Shown: piece after piece, positions 1-6,650 of the stretch
How positions within the stretch are numbered: position 1 is the stretch's first letter
Layout of the letters: every line of letters starts with the position of its first letter
DNA from: Chitinophagaceae bacterium UBA3961
GTDB lineage: Bacteria; Bacteroidota; Bacteroidia; Chitinophagales; Chitinophagaceae
Length of the DNA stretch: 13,575 bases
NCBI GenBank assembly: GCA_002385265.1
Contig: DGDD01000172.1
Coordinates: 1-13,575 of the forward strand
Reading direction: 5' to 3'
Made by a program: the position numbers and the translations under genes
Notes under the pieces: model-generated
The model's input: only the letters and a program-made list of their open reading frames with translations
What the model was told of the DNA's origin: nothing
Database searches by the model: none

Positions 1-80
1 TCTCTGAATTTCGGAGTGGTTCACCACGGCAGCGCAGCGTTGTTCGTTGCGAACCTTTGCGATCTTTGTTTCTTTGCGGT
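1..80. repeat. Degenerate ACCACGG / ACCGCAAAG intergenic repeat mosaic
   Basis: Non-coding stretch made of decayed repeat pieces in both orientations. Bases 1-20 read on the minus strand start ACCACTCCG and end CAGAGA. Bases 23-29 start ACCACGG-like text on the plus strand. Bases 55-80 carry CTTTG at 55, 64 and 72 and end TTTGCGGT, which on the minus strand reads ACCGCAAAG. GTGGTTCACCAC near 17-28 is the near-palindromic junction between two opposed copies. From memory, ACCACGG- and ACCGCAAAG-type repeats recur between genes in many Bacteroidota genomes; no function is known to me. No open reading frame here looks real. Confidence 0.5.
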
Positions 81-130
81 AAAGTAAAAAGATCTAAAAA
101 TCTGATGATTGAAATCAATGAGAGCTTTTT

Positions 131-173
131 TTACCACGGATAGCTCAGATTAAAGCAGATTGACACAGATTAG
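131..173 (+). repeat. CAGATT 10-bp-period intergenic repeat
   Basis: The segment begins TTACCACGGA and then has CAGATT at 146-151, 156-161 and 166-171, an exact 10-bp period with variable four-base spacers. It resembles the ACCACGGATTACACAGATT class of degenerate intergenic repeats found in Bacteroidota. It is probably the same sort of element as the mosaic at 1-80, here in plus orientation. Confidence 0.5.
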
Positions 174-210
174 CCCTCTATATTCAATCAACCTGACTGC
201 CGGCTGTTTC

Positions 211-241
211 ATTATTAATTCTTCATTATTAATTATTAATT
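211..241 (+). repeat. ATTATTAATT short repeats
   Basis: The decamer ATTATTAATT occurs at 211-220, 225-234 and 232-241, the last two overlapping. This AT-rich tract lies just upstream of the -7-like box at 249 and could act as an AT-rich upstream promoter region, or it may be another decayed intergenic repeat. Nothing in the sequence decides between these. Confidence 0.5.
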
Positions 242-248
242 CCCTCTC

Positions 249-256
249 TATCTTCG
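249..256 (+). promoter_or_regulatory. Putative Bacteroidota -7 promoter box for the metal-receptor gene
   Basis: TATCTTCG matches the Bacteroidota -7 consensus TAnnTTTG at all fixed positions but one. No TTG is seen 19-21 bp upstream; that stretch is AT repeat. Transcription starting a few bases downstream would leave a leader of roughly 8-10 nt before the ATG at 270. Confidence 0.35.
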
Positions 257-269
257 CCTAAAAAATTCC

Positions 270-1055
270 ATGCCGCTTTACATCGATCAAATGAATCGAG
301 AAGTGATGATTCCTGAAACGCCGCAACGGATAGTTTCACTCGTTCCTTCGCAAACAGAATTGTTGGCAGATTTGGGCTTAGGTGATCGTGTGGTGGGCAT
401 TACCAAATTCTGTATCCATCCTAGTGAATGGTTTCGATCTAAAACCAGAGTAGGCGGAACGAAGCAGTATCATTACAACATCATTGATGCTCTACAACCC
501 GATCTTATTATTGGCAATAAAGAAGAAAATGAGCAAGGCGGAATTGAATACCTAAGTGAACGCTATCCGGTTTGGATCAGTGATATTAACGGATTGGGAG
601 ATGCGGTGAAGATGATTGAACAAATAGGTAACATCACTAAAACCGCTGATAAGGCTACAAGCATCATTGCATCAATTCAAAAAGAATTTCAAAACTGCAG
701 CCGGATATTTCAAGAAGAATCTGTGGCTTATTTCATCTGGAATGAACCGATGATGGTGGTTGGCAGTTCTACGTTTATTGATGAAATGCTGCAACAGATC
801 GGGCTTAAAAATTGTTTCTCACTGCAAGAGCGCTATCCGGCCATAACAGAACAGCAATTGATTGAAGCAAATCCTGATTTCATATTCTTGTCTTCAGAAC
901 CCTACCCATTCAAAGAAAAACACCTTGCTTATTTCAAATCAATGCTTCCAAATGCGAAAGTAATGTTAGTGGATGGCGAGTATTTTAGTTGGTATGGATC
1001 GCGACTGGTGAACGCTCCGGCTTACTTTTTAAGTTTGTTTGAGCAATTGCGATGA
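270..1055 (+). CDS. Helical-backbone metal receptor, BtuF-like ABC substrate-binding protein
   Basis: A 261-aa protein of the periplasmic-binding-protein-2 (BtuF/FhuD-like) fold, whose members bind cobalamin, haem or iron-siderophore ligands for ABC import. The family opening RIVSLVPSQTELL is at residues 20-32, followed by VVGITKFCIHP at 41-51. The second lobe holds SSEPYPFKEKH (208-218) and DGEYFSWYGSRL (235-246), typical of the Bacteroidota cobalamin-binding-protein-like subgroup. The start is well placed, because the family's N-terminal strand begins within a few residues of this Met. There is no signal peptide or lipobox, so as written the protein would stay in the cytoplasm, unlike classical BtuF. 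No permease or ATPase gene is next to it. The following gene begins 18 bp downstream on the same strand, suggesting co-transcription. Ligand unknown. Confidence 0.8.
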   Translation: MPLYIDQMNREVMIPETPQRIVSLVPSQTELLADLGLGDRVVGITKFCIHPSEWFRSKTRVGGTKQYHYNIIDALQPDLIIGNKEENEQGGIEYLSERYPVWISDINGLGDAVKMIEQIGNITKTADKATSIIASIQKEFQNCSRIFQEESVAYFIWNEPMMVVGSSTFIDEMLQQIGLKNCFSLQERYPAITEQQLIEANPDFIFLSSEPYPFKEKHLAYFKSMLPNAKVMLVDGEYFSWYGSRLVNAPAYFLSLFEQLR

Positions 1056-1073
1056 TGTAACTTCAAGCTACGT

Positions 1074-2177
1074 ATGGACTTTATTGAAATAGCACAAAAT
1101 CCGGGAAAAGATCCGGAGAAACCCTCCAGAAGAAAAGCGATCTATCAAATCAACGATCAACTAAGGGGTTATTTAAAAACGCATGGCCGTGAGGTGAAGC
1201 TTCCGGTCATGTATAGAGATTTACTGCGTTTTACTTATTCAGTTCCACTTAAAGATAAAAATGGCAAAGACACGCACTGGGAAACAGTGTTGTACGATAC
1301 CCCACAATGGGAGTTTCTGAGAGAAGGATTGGTGACCATTTATGCGATCCTAAAAACAGAGGGTGACTTGAGTTATACCAAACATTTGGATGTAGCACGT
1401 GTTGACTTTTGCAGTTTCGGAAATTCACAGCCATTTAGAATTCGTATCGTAAACAAATACAACGACAACTACGATCACTACTACATTAAAATAGCCGATG
1501 CCAGCAGGGTTTATGGGTTGGAATTGGAACATATTCTTTCGCCGAACCGGATTACTTATTTCACTTACTACCAAACTTTAGTAGAAGAGCACATCCCTGG
1601 GATTCCTGGTGATTCGTTTATTGAAAACATGATGGATCAACCTTTTAACAATCGCATTCGATTGGCAAAAGAGTTTGTAAAATTCAATGAGCGTTGTTTT
1701 GTTCGTTTACTAGGTGATATGAGAAGCTACAACTTCGTAATAGATATTACACCCGATATTGAAGACTATCAATACCGCATACGAAGCATCGATTTTGATC
1801 AACAAAGCTATGAAGGCAGAAAGAGTTTATACTTGCCTCAATTTTTTAAAGAAAACAAAGCTTTCGTAGACTTATCTCTAAAGCACCTGAATAAAGACTC
1901 GATTGAGCAATACCAAACCGAAGAACGTACCATGATGGCCTTAAGAGTAGCCAGTTCGAGGTTTCGTCTAATGGATTTGTTGAACATCATGGTAAAGGAC
2001 GAACTCTCTCCTCCTGAAAAAGTGGCTTCTTTGAGGAAAGAATTGGCCGAATACCACCATCAACCCTTGTTTCTGAAATGTCAGTCGATGGGTCAAATTG
2101 TGAAACTACAACTGAAACAAACCCTTCGTAAAAACCTGCTATTGGCGCAAAAAATCATGAGTAAGTCGGCAGATTAA
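1074..2177 (+). CDS. Unrecognised 367-aa protein with kinase-like (APH/HipA-type) signature
   Basis: I do not recognise a named family. Several landmarks of a protein-kinase-like fold appear in the right order. A strand with a lysine (YYIK, K139) and a helix with acidic residues (E150, E152) are followed by a hinge-like LVEEHIPGIPGD (169-180). GDMRSYNFVID (214-224) has exactly the spacing of the aminoglycoside-kinase catalytic loop GDxxxxNxxxD, giving D215 as base and N220 as metal ligand. SIDFD (238-242) is placed like the DFG aspartate (D240). The first ~110 residues and the basic C-terminal tail (from about 320) are unassigned. No signal peptide or membrane segment is visible, so it is probably cytoplasmic. 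It lies 18 bp after the metal-receptor gene. The gene is seen directly; the fold is inference and the substrate is unknown. It could also be a pseudokinase. Confidence 0.75.
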   Translation: MDFIEIAQNPGKDPEKPSRRKAIYQINDQLRGYLKTHGREVKLPVMYRDLLRFTYSVPLKDKNGKDTHWETVLYDTPQWEFLREGLVTIYAILKTEGDLSYTKHLDVARVDFCSFGNSQPFRIRIVNKYNDNYDHYYIKIADASRVYGLELEHILSPNRITYFTYYQTLVEEHIPGIPGDSFIENMMDQPFNNRIRLAKEFVKFNERCFVRLLGDMRSYNFVIDITPDIEDYQYRIRSIDFDQQSYEGRKSLYLPQFFKENKAFVDLSLKHLNKDSIEQYQTEERTMMALRVASSRFRLMDLLNIMVKDELSPPEKVASLRKELAEYHHQPLFLKCQSMGQIVKLQLKQTLRKNLLLAQKIMSKSAD

Positions 2178-2228
2178 GAAATTGTTAGTGCAAACCCCTA
2201 CTTAACAAACGAACGTTATCGGCTTTTT

Positions 2229-2260
2229 TTTCGCAAAAAAGGCAGGAAGCCTTACCTTAG
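2229..2260 (+). promoter_or_regulatory. Putative promoter of the aldolase gene
   Basis: TACCTTAG at 2253-2260 resembles the -7 box TAnnTTTG, with TTCG at 2230-2233 as a weak -33 box and a 19-bp spacer. It would give a leader of about 75 nt before the ATG at 2342. A small inverted repeat, AAGGC/GCCTT at 2239-2253, overlaps the spacer and could be incidental. No strong terminator for the upstream gene pair was found between 2178 and the promoter. Confidence 0.4.
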
Positions 2261-2341
2261 CGGTCCGTAATCACCCTTTTTGCTTGCTTTGGAGGGAACC
2301 ATTTATAACAAAACCCGAAAAAGAGTAATTTAAAAAACACA

Positions 2342-3409
2342 ATGAAAAAGTACAAAGCCGGGGTGCTATTTGGCGAAGAGCTGGAAGCACTCTACAACGA
2401 CGCTAAAGACAATCAATTTGCCATTCCTGCCGTAAACACTACTGGTACCGACACCATTAATGCAGCCTTGGAAGCAGCAGCCAAAGTAAACTCTCCTATC
2501 ATTGTTCAGTTTTCGAACGGTGGTGCCCAGTTTATTGCCGGTAAAGGAATGCCTAATGAATCATTACAAGCGAATATTTCCGGAGCAATTTCCGGAGCCT
2601 TACATATTCACAATGTTGCCAAATACTATGGAGTTCCCGTGGTATTGCATACTGACCACGCCGCCAAAAAATGGTTGCCTTGGATCAGCGCTTTAATTGA
2701 TGCAGGTGAACAACACAAGAAAGAAAAAGGTATTCCCTTGTTCAGCAGCCACATGTTGGATCTGAGCGAAGAACCAATTGAAGAAAACATTGAGATTTCA
2801 GTGGAGTATTTCAAAAGAATGGCTCCATTGGGAATGAGCATTGAAATTGAATTGGGTGTAACAGGCGGTGAAGAAGATGGAGTGGACAATTCCGATGTTG
2901 AAAATTCCAAATTGTATACTCAACCAGCTGATGTTGCCTATTCCTATGAGCGTTTGAAAAAAGTTGGTAACCTGTTTACAGTAGCAGCCGCTTTCGGAAA
3001 CGTTCACGGTGTATACAGCCCCGGTAACGTACAATTGCGTCCAGAAATTCTTCACAATTCTCAATTGCACATTCAAAAAACATTTGGCACCGGTGAAAAA
3101 CCAGTTTACTTTGTATTCCACGGTGGTAGCGGTTCTCCGCAACATCAGATTCGCGAAGCAATTGGTTATGGTGCTATCAAAATGAATATCGATACCGATT
3201 TGCAGTGGGCATTTTGGGAAGGAGTGTTGAACTACTACAAGAAGAATGAAGCCTATTTGCAAGGACAATTAGGCAACCCAGAAGGTGCTGAAAAGCCCAA
3301 CAAGAAGTACTATGACCCTCGTGTATGGTTGAGAAAAGGAGAAGAAACCTTTATCAAGCGTTTGGAGCAGTCGTACGAAGATTTGAACTGTATCAATAGA
3401 AACGCATAA
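2342..3409 (+). CDS. fbaA: Class II fructose-bisphosphate aldolase
   Basis: Zinc-dependent cytosolic aldolase that reversibly splits fructose 1,6-bisphosphate into dihydroxyacetone phosphate and glyceraldehyde 3-phosphate in glycolysis and gluconeogenesis. At 355 aa it has the usual length of the long class IIA enzymes. Every key residue lies at a constant offset of minus four from the E. coli FbaA numbering as I recall it: catalytic D105 and zinc ligand H106 in HTDH, E170 in IEIELG, zinc ligands H222 in GNVHGVY and H260 in FHGGSGS, and substrate-binding N282 in NIDTD. The gene looks intact and standard. It stands alone, with its own putative promoter upstream and a strong terminator 22 bp after the stop, so it is probably monocistronic. 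No glycolytic neighbour is present in the window. Confidence 0.96.
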   Translation: MKKYKAGVLFGEELEALYNDAKDNQFAIPAVNTTGTDTINAALEAAAKVNSPIIVQFSNGGAQFIAGKGMPNESLQANISGAISGALHIHNVAKYYGVPVVLHTDHAAKKWLPWISALIDAGEQHKKEKGIPLFSSHMLDLSEEPIEENIEISVEYFKRMAPLGMSIEIELGVTGGEEDGVDNSDVENSKLYTQPADVAYSYERLKKVGNLFTVAAAFGNVHGVYSPGNVQLRPEILHNSQLHIQKTFGTGEKPVYFVFHGGSGSPQHQIREAIGYGAIKMNIDTDLQWAFWEGVLNYYKKNEAYLQGQLGNPEGAEKPNKKYYDPRVWLRKGEETFIKRLEQSYEDLNCINRNA

Positions 3410-3430
3410 ATGCGTTGAAGAATAGTAAGA

Positions 3431-3462
3431 AAACCCTGTAGTAAAATGCTACAGGGTTTTTT
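3431..3462 (+). terminator. Rho-independent terminator after the aldolase gene
   Basis: A perfect 11-bp stem, AAACCCTGTAG (3431-3441) with CTACAGGGTTT (3449-3459), encloses the 7-nt loop TAAAATG and runs into a T tract through 3462. The upper stem has five G-C pairs. A-tract and T-tract on either side also make it potentially active in both directions, but there is no minus-strand gene ending here. Confidence 0.9.
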
Positions 3463-3543
3463 ATTTGGTTAAACTTTCATCATTTCTTAATGTCTCATTG
3501 CTGAAACATTCTTAAATTTAGGAACACACTACAACTACACAAC

Positions 3544-4278
3544 ATGAGACTTCAGAATCAAATGGTCTCCGATGGCAACATTCTATTCAAGCATCGGGGC
3601 TGGCTTCCTGTTTTAATCCTAATTCCTGCCTTAGCAGTAAAGTATTTCAGCGACCAAAAATTCATCGACACCAGCGGCAGTGAAAATGAATGGTATCACT
3701 ATCTCTGTTACGCTGTTTCTATTTTCGGACTGGTTATTCGCTTTGTTACCGTTGCCAGAGCTGATAAAAACACATCCGGTAGAAATACATCAGCCGGTCA
3801 GGTTGCAGACAGTTTAAACACCACCGGTATTTATTCCATTTGCCGCCATCCATTGTACATCGGAAATTTCTTTATGTGGTTAGGCGTTGGTATGCTCACG
3901 TATCACTTGTGGTTCATTGTATCCTTTGTTTTGTTCTACATCGTATATTATGAGCGGATCATTTTAGCAGAAGAGGCGTATTTGGCATCTAAGTTTCAGC
4001 CTGCTTATGATGAATGGACTGAAAAGACTCCGGCAATCTTACCTAGCTTCGGCAAATGGAAGCCATTCTCGAATTGTATGAATCTTTGGAAAGGATTGAA
4101 GCAAGAGAAAACCGGTATTATGCTTTTGAATATTGTTTTCTTGTTATTCATTTCAGTTGAAACGCAGAACTTCAATTGGAATTGGGAAGAAAATATGATT
4201 TGGATGATTCTTTTTGGAACCGGTATCGCTTATTATGTTATTGTGAAGGGAATTGAGAAAGCAACCAAAAGTGCTTAA
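3544..4278 (+). CDS. Integral membrane methyltransferase, ICMT/PEMT-like family
   Basis: A 244-aa membrane protein with the SAM-dependent signature of the isoprenylcysteine carboxyl methyltransferase / phospholipid methyltransferase superfamily. RHPLYIGN (101-108) is the conserved cofactor-site motif. Acidic E143/E144 (LAEEAYL) and Y155 followed by TPAILP (162-167) form the usual C-terminal half of the site. Membrane segments are visible at about 19-33, 52-70, 108-136, 190-205 and 216-236. The last two lie after the catalytic core and are an extension relative to the smallest family members. Bacteria lack prenylated CaaX proteins, so the substrate is probably a lipid or another small molecule, but the sequence does not say which. 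A weak -7-like TAAATTTA at 3513-3520 precedes it. It is separated from the aldolase gene by a terminator and probably transcribed alone. Confidence 0.75.
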   Translation: MRLQNQMVSDGNILFKHRGWLPVLILIPALAVKYFSDQKFIDTSGSENEWYHYLCYAVSIFGLVIRFVTVARADKNTSGRNTSAGQVADSLNTTGIYSICRHPLYIGNFFMWLGVGMLTYHLWFIVSFVLFYIVYYERIILAEEAYLASKFQPAYDEWTEKTPAILPSFGKWKPFSNCMNLWKGLKQEKTGIMLLNIVFLLFISVETQNFNWNWEENMIWMILFGTGIAYYVIVKGIEKATKSA

Positions 4279-4334
4279 TAACATTTAACGAATAATTGTT
4301 GATAATTAAACAGAATCAATGCAGGTTCATCACT

Positions 4335-4342
4335 TATCTTTG
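4335..4342 (+). promoter_or_regulatory. Putative -7 promoter box in the methyltransferase-cupin gap
   Basis: TATCTTTG is a perfect match to the Bacteroidota -7 consensus TAnnTTTG. No TTG is found at the expected 19-21 bp upstream, so support comes from one box only. The ATG of the cupin gene lies 104 bp downstream, with a terminator hairpin in between. Confidence 0.45.
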
Positions 4343-4347
4343 ATGCA

Positions 4348-4428
4348 CTGAAACACAAAGAACCGCATTGGTTCATATTCCTATAAAAAGATCGTGACCC
4401 TGTCCGCTTCGGCCGTCAGGGTTTTTTT
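4348..4428 (+). ncRNA. Candidate ~80-nt small RNA or attenuated leader
   Basis: The interval runs from the likely transcription start after the TATCTTTG box to the T tract of a terminator hairpin. It contains a second hairpin, GAACC (4360-4364) with GGTTC (4370-4374) and a 5-nt loop, joined by an A-rich single-stranded linker. There is no plausible short open reading frame. A promoter box and terminator spaced like this fit a small RNA, or a 5' leader with conditional termination ahead of the cupin gene. The simple alternative is that the hairpin just terminates the methyltransferase transcript and the box is chance. I recognise no known RNA family. Confidence 0.3.
4397..4428 (+). terminator. 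Rho-independent terminator upstream of the cupin gene
   Basis: Outer stem ACCCTG (4397-4402) with CAGGGT (4417-4422), an inner CCG/CGG pairing at 4404-4406 and 4410-4412, then seven consecutive T residues (4422-4428). It lies 119 bp after the methyltransferase stop and 18 bp before the cupin start, so a transcript entering the cupin gene from upstream must pass it. Confidence 0.8.
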
Positions 4429-4446
4429 ATTTTAAAACACGAACAC

Positions 4447-4761
4447 ATGCCATCAATTAATCAAATTCCCGCCAAGTTACTGAGCCAGGGCATTCTCGGC
4501 AATTATATTCACGGAACCGATGCTACAGTAGGCTATGTATCCATTGAAAAAGGGAGTGTACTCGGATTGCATCATCACATCAATGAGCAGATCACTTATA
4601 TTGTAAAAGGTCAATTGGACATGAAAATAGGGGGCGTAGAAGTTTCCTTGAAAGAAGGCGATTACTTTGTAATTCCCTCCAATACGCCCCATGAGGCGTT
4701 TGCACCGATGGATTGTGTAGTGATTGATGTATTCACACCTGTAAGAGAAGATTACAAATAA
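4447..4761 (+). CDS. Small single-domain cupin protein
   Basis: A 104-aa protein consisting of one double-stranded beta-helix (cupin_2-like) domain. Motif 1 has the histidine cluster H42-H44 in GLHHH followed by NEQITYIVKG. Motif 2 is GDYFVIPSNTPH with H82. Likely metal ligands are H42, H44, Q48 (or E47) and H82, giving a mononuclear metal centre. The tail DVFTPVREDY is typical of small bacterial cupins often annotated only as cupin-domain proteins. No signal peptide, so cytoplasmic. Such proteins can be isomerases, dioxygenases or sugar-binding proteins; nothing here identifies the substrate. The terminator at 4397-4428 sits just ahead of its start. Its stop is 6 bp from the stop of the opposing PAP2 gene. 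Confidence 0.85.
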   Translation: MPSINQIPAKLLSQGILGNYIHGTDATVGYVSIEKGSVLGLHHHINEQITYIVKGQLDMKIGGVEVSLKEGDYFVIPSNTPHEAFAPMDCVVIDVFTPVREDYK

Positions 4762-4767
4762 AAGCCA

Positions 4768-5520
4768 TCAGAATCGAACCCACGCAGTCAAGCTTGTTGT
4801 TTGACGTTCATACGAAGGGAGTACCGTTAACTGAAAATTCTTTTTCCATCGATAACGGTGCGTTCTATATGCAATTTCTGTAGAAAGAATACCAAGGCCT
4901 GCGCCGGTCATTACATCCGTGATCCAATGTCGGTTGTGAGCAACGCGCATCACGCCTACTGCTGATGCTACTGCGTAGCCACCAATGGAATACCAAATAC
5001 TTTTGTAACCAAACTCTTTGTGAAAGAAATGTGCGCTTAAGAAAGCCTGAGCCGTATGCCCTGAAGGGAAAGACTGAAAGTTGCTTCCATCGGGCCTTTC
5101 TACATTCGACCAGTGCTTGATCGCAAAAACCGAGATCAACATCATAGCTTCCGCTTTGGCTAAAATAACAGATCGGTTGGCAAAATCCGTTTTAGGCTTT
5201 ACTCCTACCCACTCAAGTCCATACACCATAGCAGCAGGCAATACAGTACCAATGTTATCGATTTGTTTGTGCCATCCTTGATTCTCAAGTTTGCCTTGAA
5301 ATGAAATACGGTGTTTGTTAATAATTGAGCTATCCACAGTCCCCCAAACTCCCAATGCCATAAGCCCGCCTGAGAGATAAAGTGGCCATTTGGGAGCTTT
5401 AGTATTCACAACCGAGGGCGATTTCGTTTTCAACGCAAAAACCGTAGTATCGGCTTGTGCCGATACTAGGTTAAATGACATTAGCCACAACACTATCCAC
5501 CAAAATCGAAGTCTATTCAT
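4768..5520 (-). CDS. Exported PAP2-family phosphatase
   Basis: A 250-aa protein of the PAP2 / type-2 phosphatidic acid phosphatase superfamily, which hydrolyses phosphate monoesters or lipid pyrophosphates. All three signature motifs are present: K135-x6-R142-P143 (KHWSNVERP), PSGH (152-155) and R192-x5-H198-x3-D202. H155 and H198 are the catalytic histidines, and the usual Ser before R192 is Met. An N-terminal signal peptide (about 1-21) ends SAQ, so the active site should face the periplasm. Hydrophobic stretches at about 46-60, 90-105, 117-135 and 175-190 suggest membrane contact. Its ATG overlaps the end of the adaptor gene by 8 bp, so it is probably translationally coupled to the efflux operon. 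Substrate unknown; undecaprenyl pyrophosphate, phosphatidic acid or lipid A are typical for the family. Confidence 0.88.
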   Translation of the reverse strand: MNRLRFWWIVLWLMSFNLVSAQADTTVFALKTKSPSVVNTKAPKWPLYLSGGLMALGVWGTVDSSIINKHRISFQGKLENQGWHKQIDNIGTVLPAAMVYGLEWVGVKPKTDFANRSVILAKAEAMMLISVFAIKHWSNVERPDGSNFQSFPSGHTAQAFLSAHFFHKEFGYKSIWYSIGGYAVASAVGVMRVAHNRHWITDVMTGAGLGILSTEIAYRTHRYRWKKNFQLTVLPSYERQTTSLTAWVRF

Positions 5521-6649
5521 CTGAAGTATTCTTCATCTTACTTAAAATAGCGTAAGCATTTTTTCGAACATACTGCTTTGACTCATTGAGCCCTTCTGCT
5601 GTGATGGCTACGAAGCCGTTTTCATGTACTCCCGTAGTCACAGGAATCATTTTGAAATTCGTGTTACTGAGAGCCTCAAAAACATATTCCTGATTTCCAA
5701 AGCGCACCACCCCTTCTTCAGGTATTGTTAGTGCCTTAACATTGTTAACCATCACTCGTGCGTTCAAGAACATGCCGGGCAATAATTGCTTGGGCTTTGT
5801 TTCAAAATGACAATGAATGATCCCACTTCTGTTTTCATCAATGTTTCTGGAAATAAGGATTACTTCCCCGTCGTATACTTTGTTGGGTTCATCTGCGAAT
5901 ACAATTTTCACTTTTTGCCCCATTGCGATCTTTGCAATGTCCTTTTCAAAAACCGTTAAGGCAGCGTGAATATCGTTCGGGTCGATCAATTCAAACAACA
6001 CATCCGATGGATTTACAAACTTACCAATGTTCACATTTACTTTAGCTACAAATCCATTGATCGGTGAATAGATCGGCACAGAGCGCGTTAGGTTTTGAGA
6101 CGACAAATTATCAGGATTGATGCCAATAAGTTTCAGCTTCTCACTCAAACCTTTCACCATTATTTGCGTGGCCTCGTAATCTGCTTTTGCCAGCTGATAC
6201 ACTTTTGCTGCATTTACTTCGCCGGCTCTCAATTCCTTTTGACGAGTCAATTCCAATTCTGTCATATTCAATTTCACTAACCCTGATAAATAATCCTGCT
6301 GCAATTGAATAAGACCTTGATCCTCCATAACCGCAATGGCTTCTCCTTTATTCACATGTAACCCCGGCAGTAATTTCGTCGATTTCAAGTATCCACCCAT
6401 TGGAAAGCTTACAGACACGATGTTCTGAGGTGGTACATCCACGGTTCCATTCAACTTTATTTCTTCATTGATGGTTTGATTGGTGAGCACCCCGGCTTCA
6501 ATTCCGGCATTTTTGAGCTGTATTTCAGTTAAAGAGACGGTCTCAACACTGATATCTTTTTTGGTATCGGCTGTTGCATCCTTTTTAGTATCGGCTCCTC
6601 CGCAAGCAGCAAATATTGATACGCAAACTATATATTGTAAGTATTTCAT
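5513..6649 (-). CDS. RND efflux periplasmic adaptor lipoprotein (CzcB/CusB family)
   Basis: Membrane-fusion protein that should bridge the inner-membrane pump and the outer-membrane duct. The 378-aa precursor begins with a short hydrophobic leader and a lipobox-like IFAAC with Cys16, so it is probably a lipoprotein. Residues 20-32 contain the small repeat DTKKD-x3-DTKKD, a flexible linker. The two halves of the lipoyl (barrel-sandwich) domain lie at about 68-110 and 190-222 (YSPINGFV is the returning half), with a helical hairpin at 112-172 between them. The beta-barrel domain follows (LTVFEKDI to LPGMFLNARV, about 230-300) and a membrane-proximal domain ends the protein. There is no His/Met-rich N-terminal metal-binding extension. 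Its ATG is 1 bp after the stop of the pump gene and its end overlaps the PAP2 gene. Assignment to Czc or Cus is not decisive, so no symbol is given. Confidence 0.92.
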   Translation of the reverse strand: MKYLQYIVCVSIFAACGGADTKKDATADTKKDISVETVSLTEIQLKNAGIEAGVLTNQTINEEIKLNGTVDVPPQNIVSVSFPMGGYLKSTKLLPGLHVNKGEAIAVMEDQGLIQLQQDYLSGLVKLNMTELELTRQKELRAGEVNAAKVYQLAKADYEATQIMVKGLSEKLKLIGINPDNLSSQNLTRSVPIYSPINGFVAKVNVNIGKFVNPSDVLFELIDPNDIHAALTVFEKDIAKIAMGQKVKIVFADEPNKVYDGEVILISRNIDENRSGIIHCHFETKPKQLLPGMFLNARVMVNNVKALTIPEEGVVRFGNQEYVFEALSNTNFKMIPVTTGVHENGFVAITAEGLNESKQYVRKNAYAILSKMKNTSDE

Positions 6650-6650
6650 G

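Noticed and set aside
131..241. CRISPR-like or iteron-like array
   Set aside because: Repeat units are 6-10 bp, spacers are four bases or overlapping, and there are no cas or replication genes nearby.
2239..2253. AAGGC-AGGAA-GCCTT as a terminator for the upstream gene pair
   Set aside because: The stem is 5 bp and is followed by ACCTTAG rather than a T run; it more likely overlaps the aldolase promoter spacer.
2798..3268. 156-aa open frame antisense to the aldolase gene
   Set aside because: It lies wholly inside a gene with all catalytic residues conserved; its translation has no recognisable domain and is the expected shadow of a codon-biased gene.
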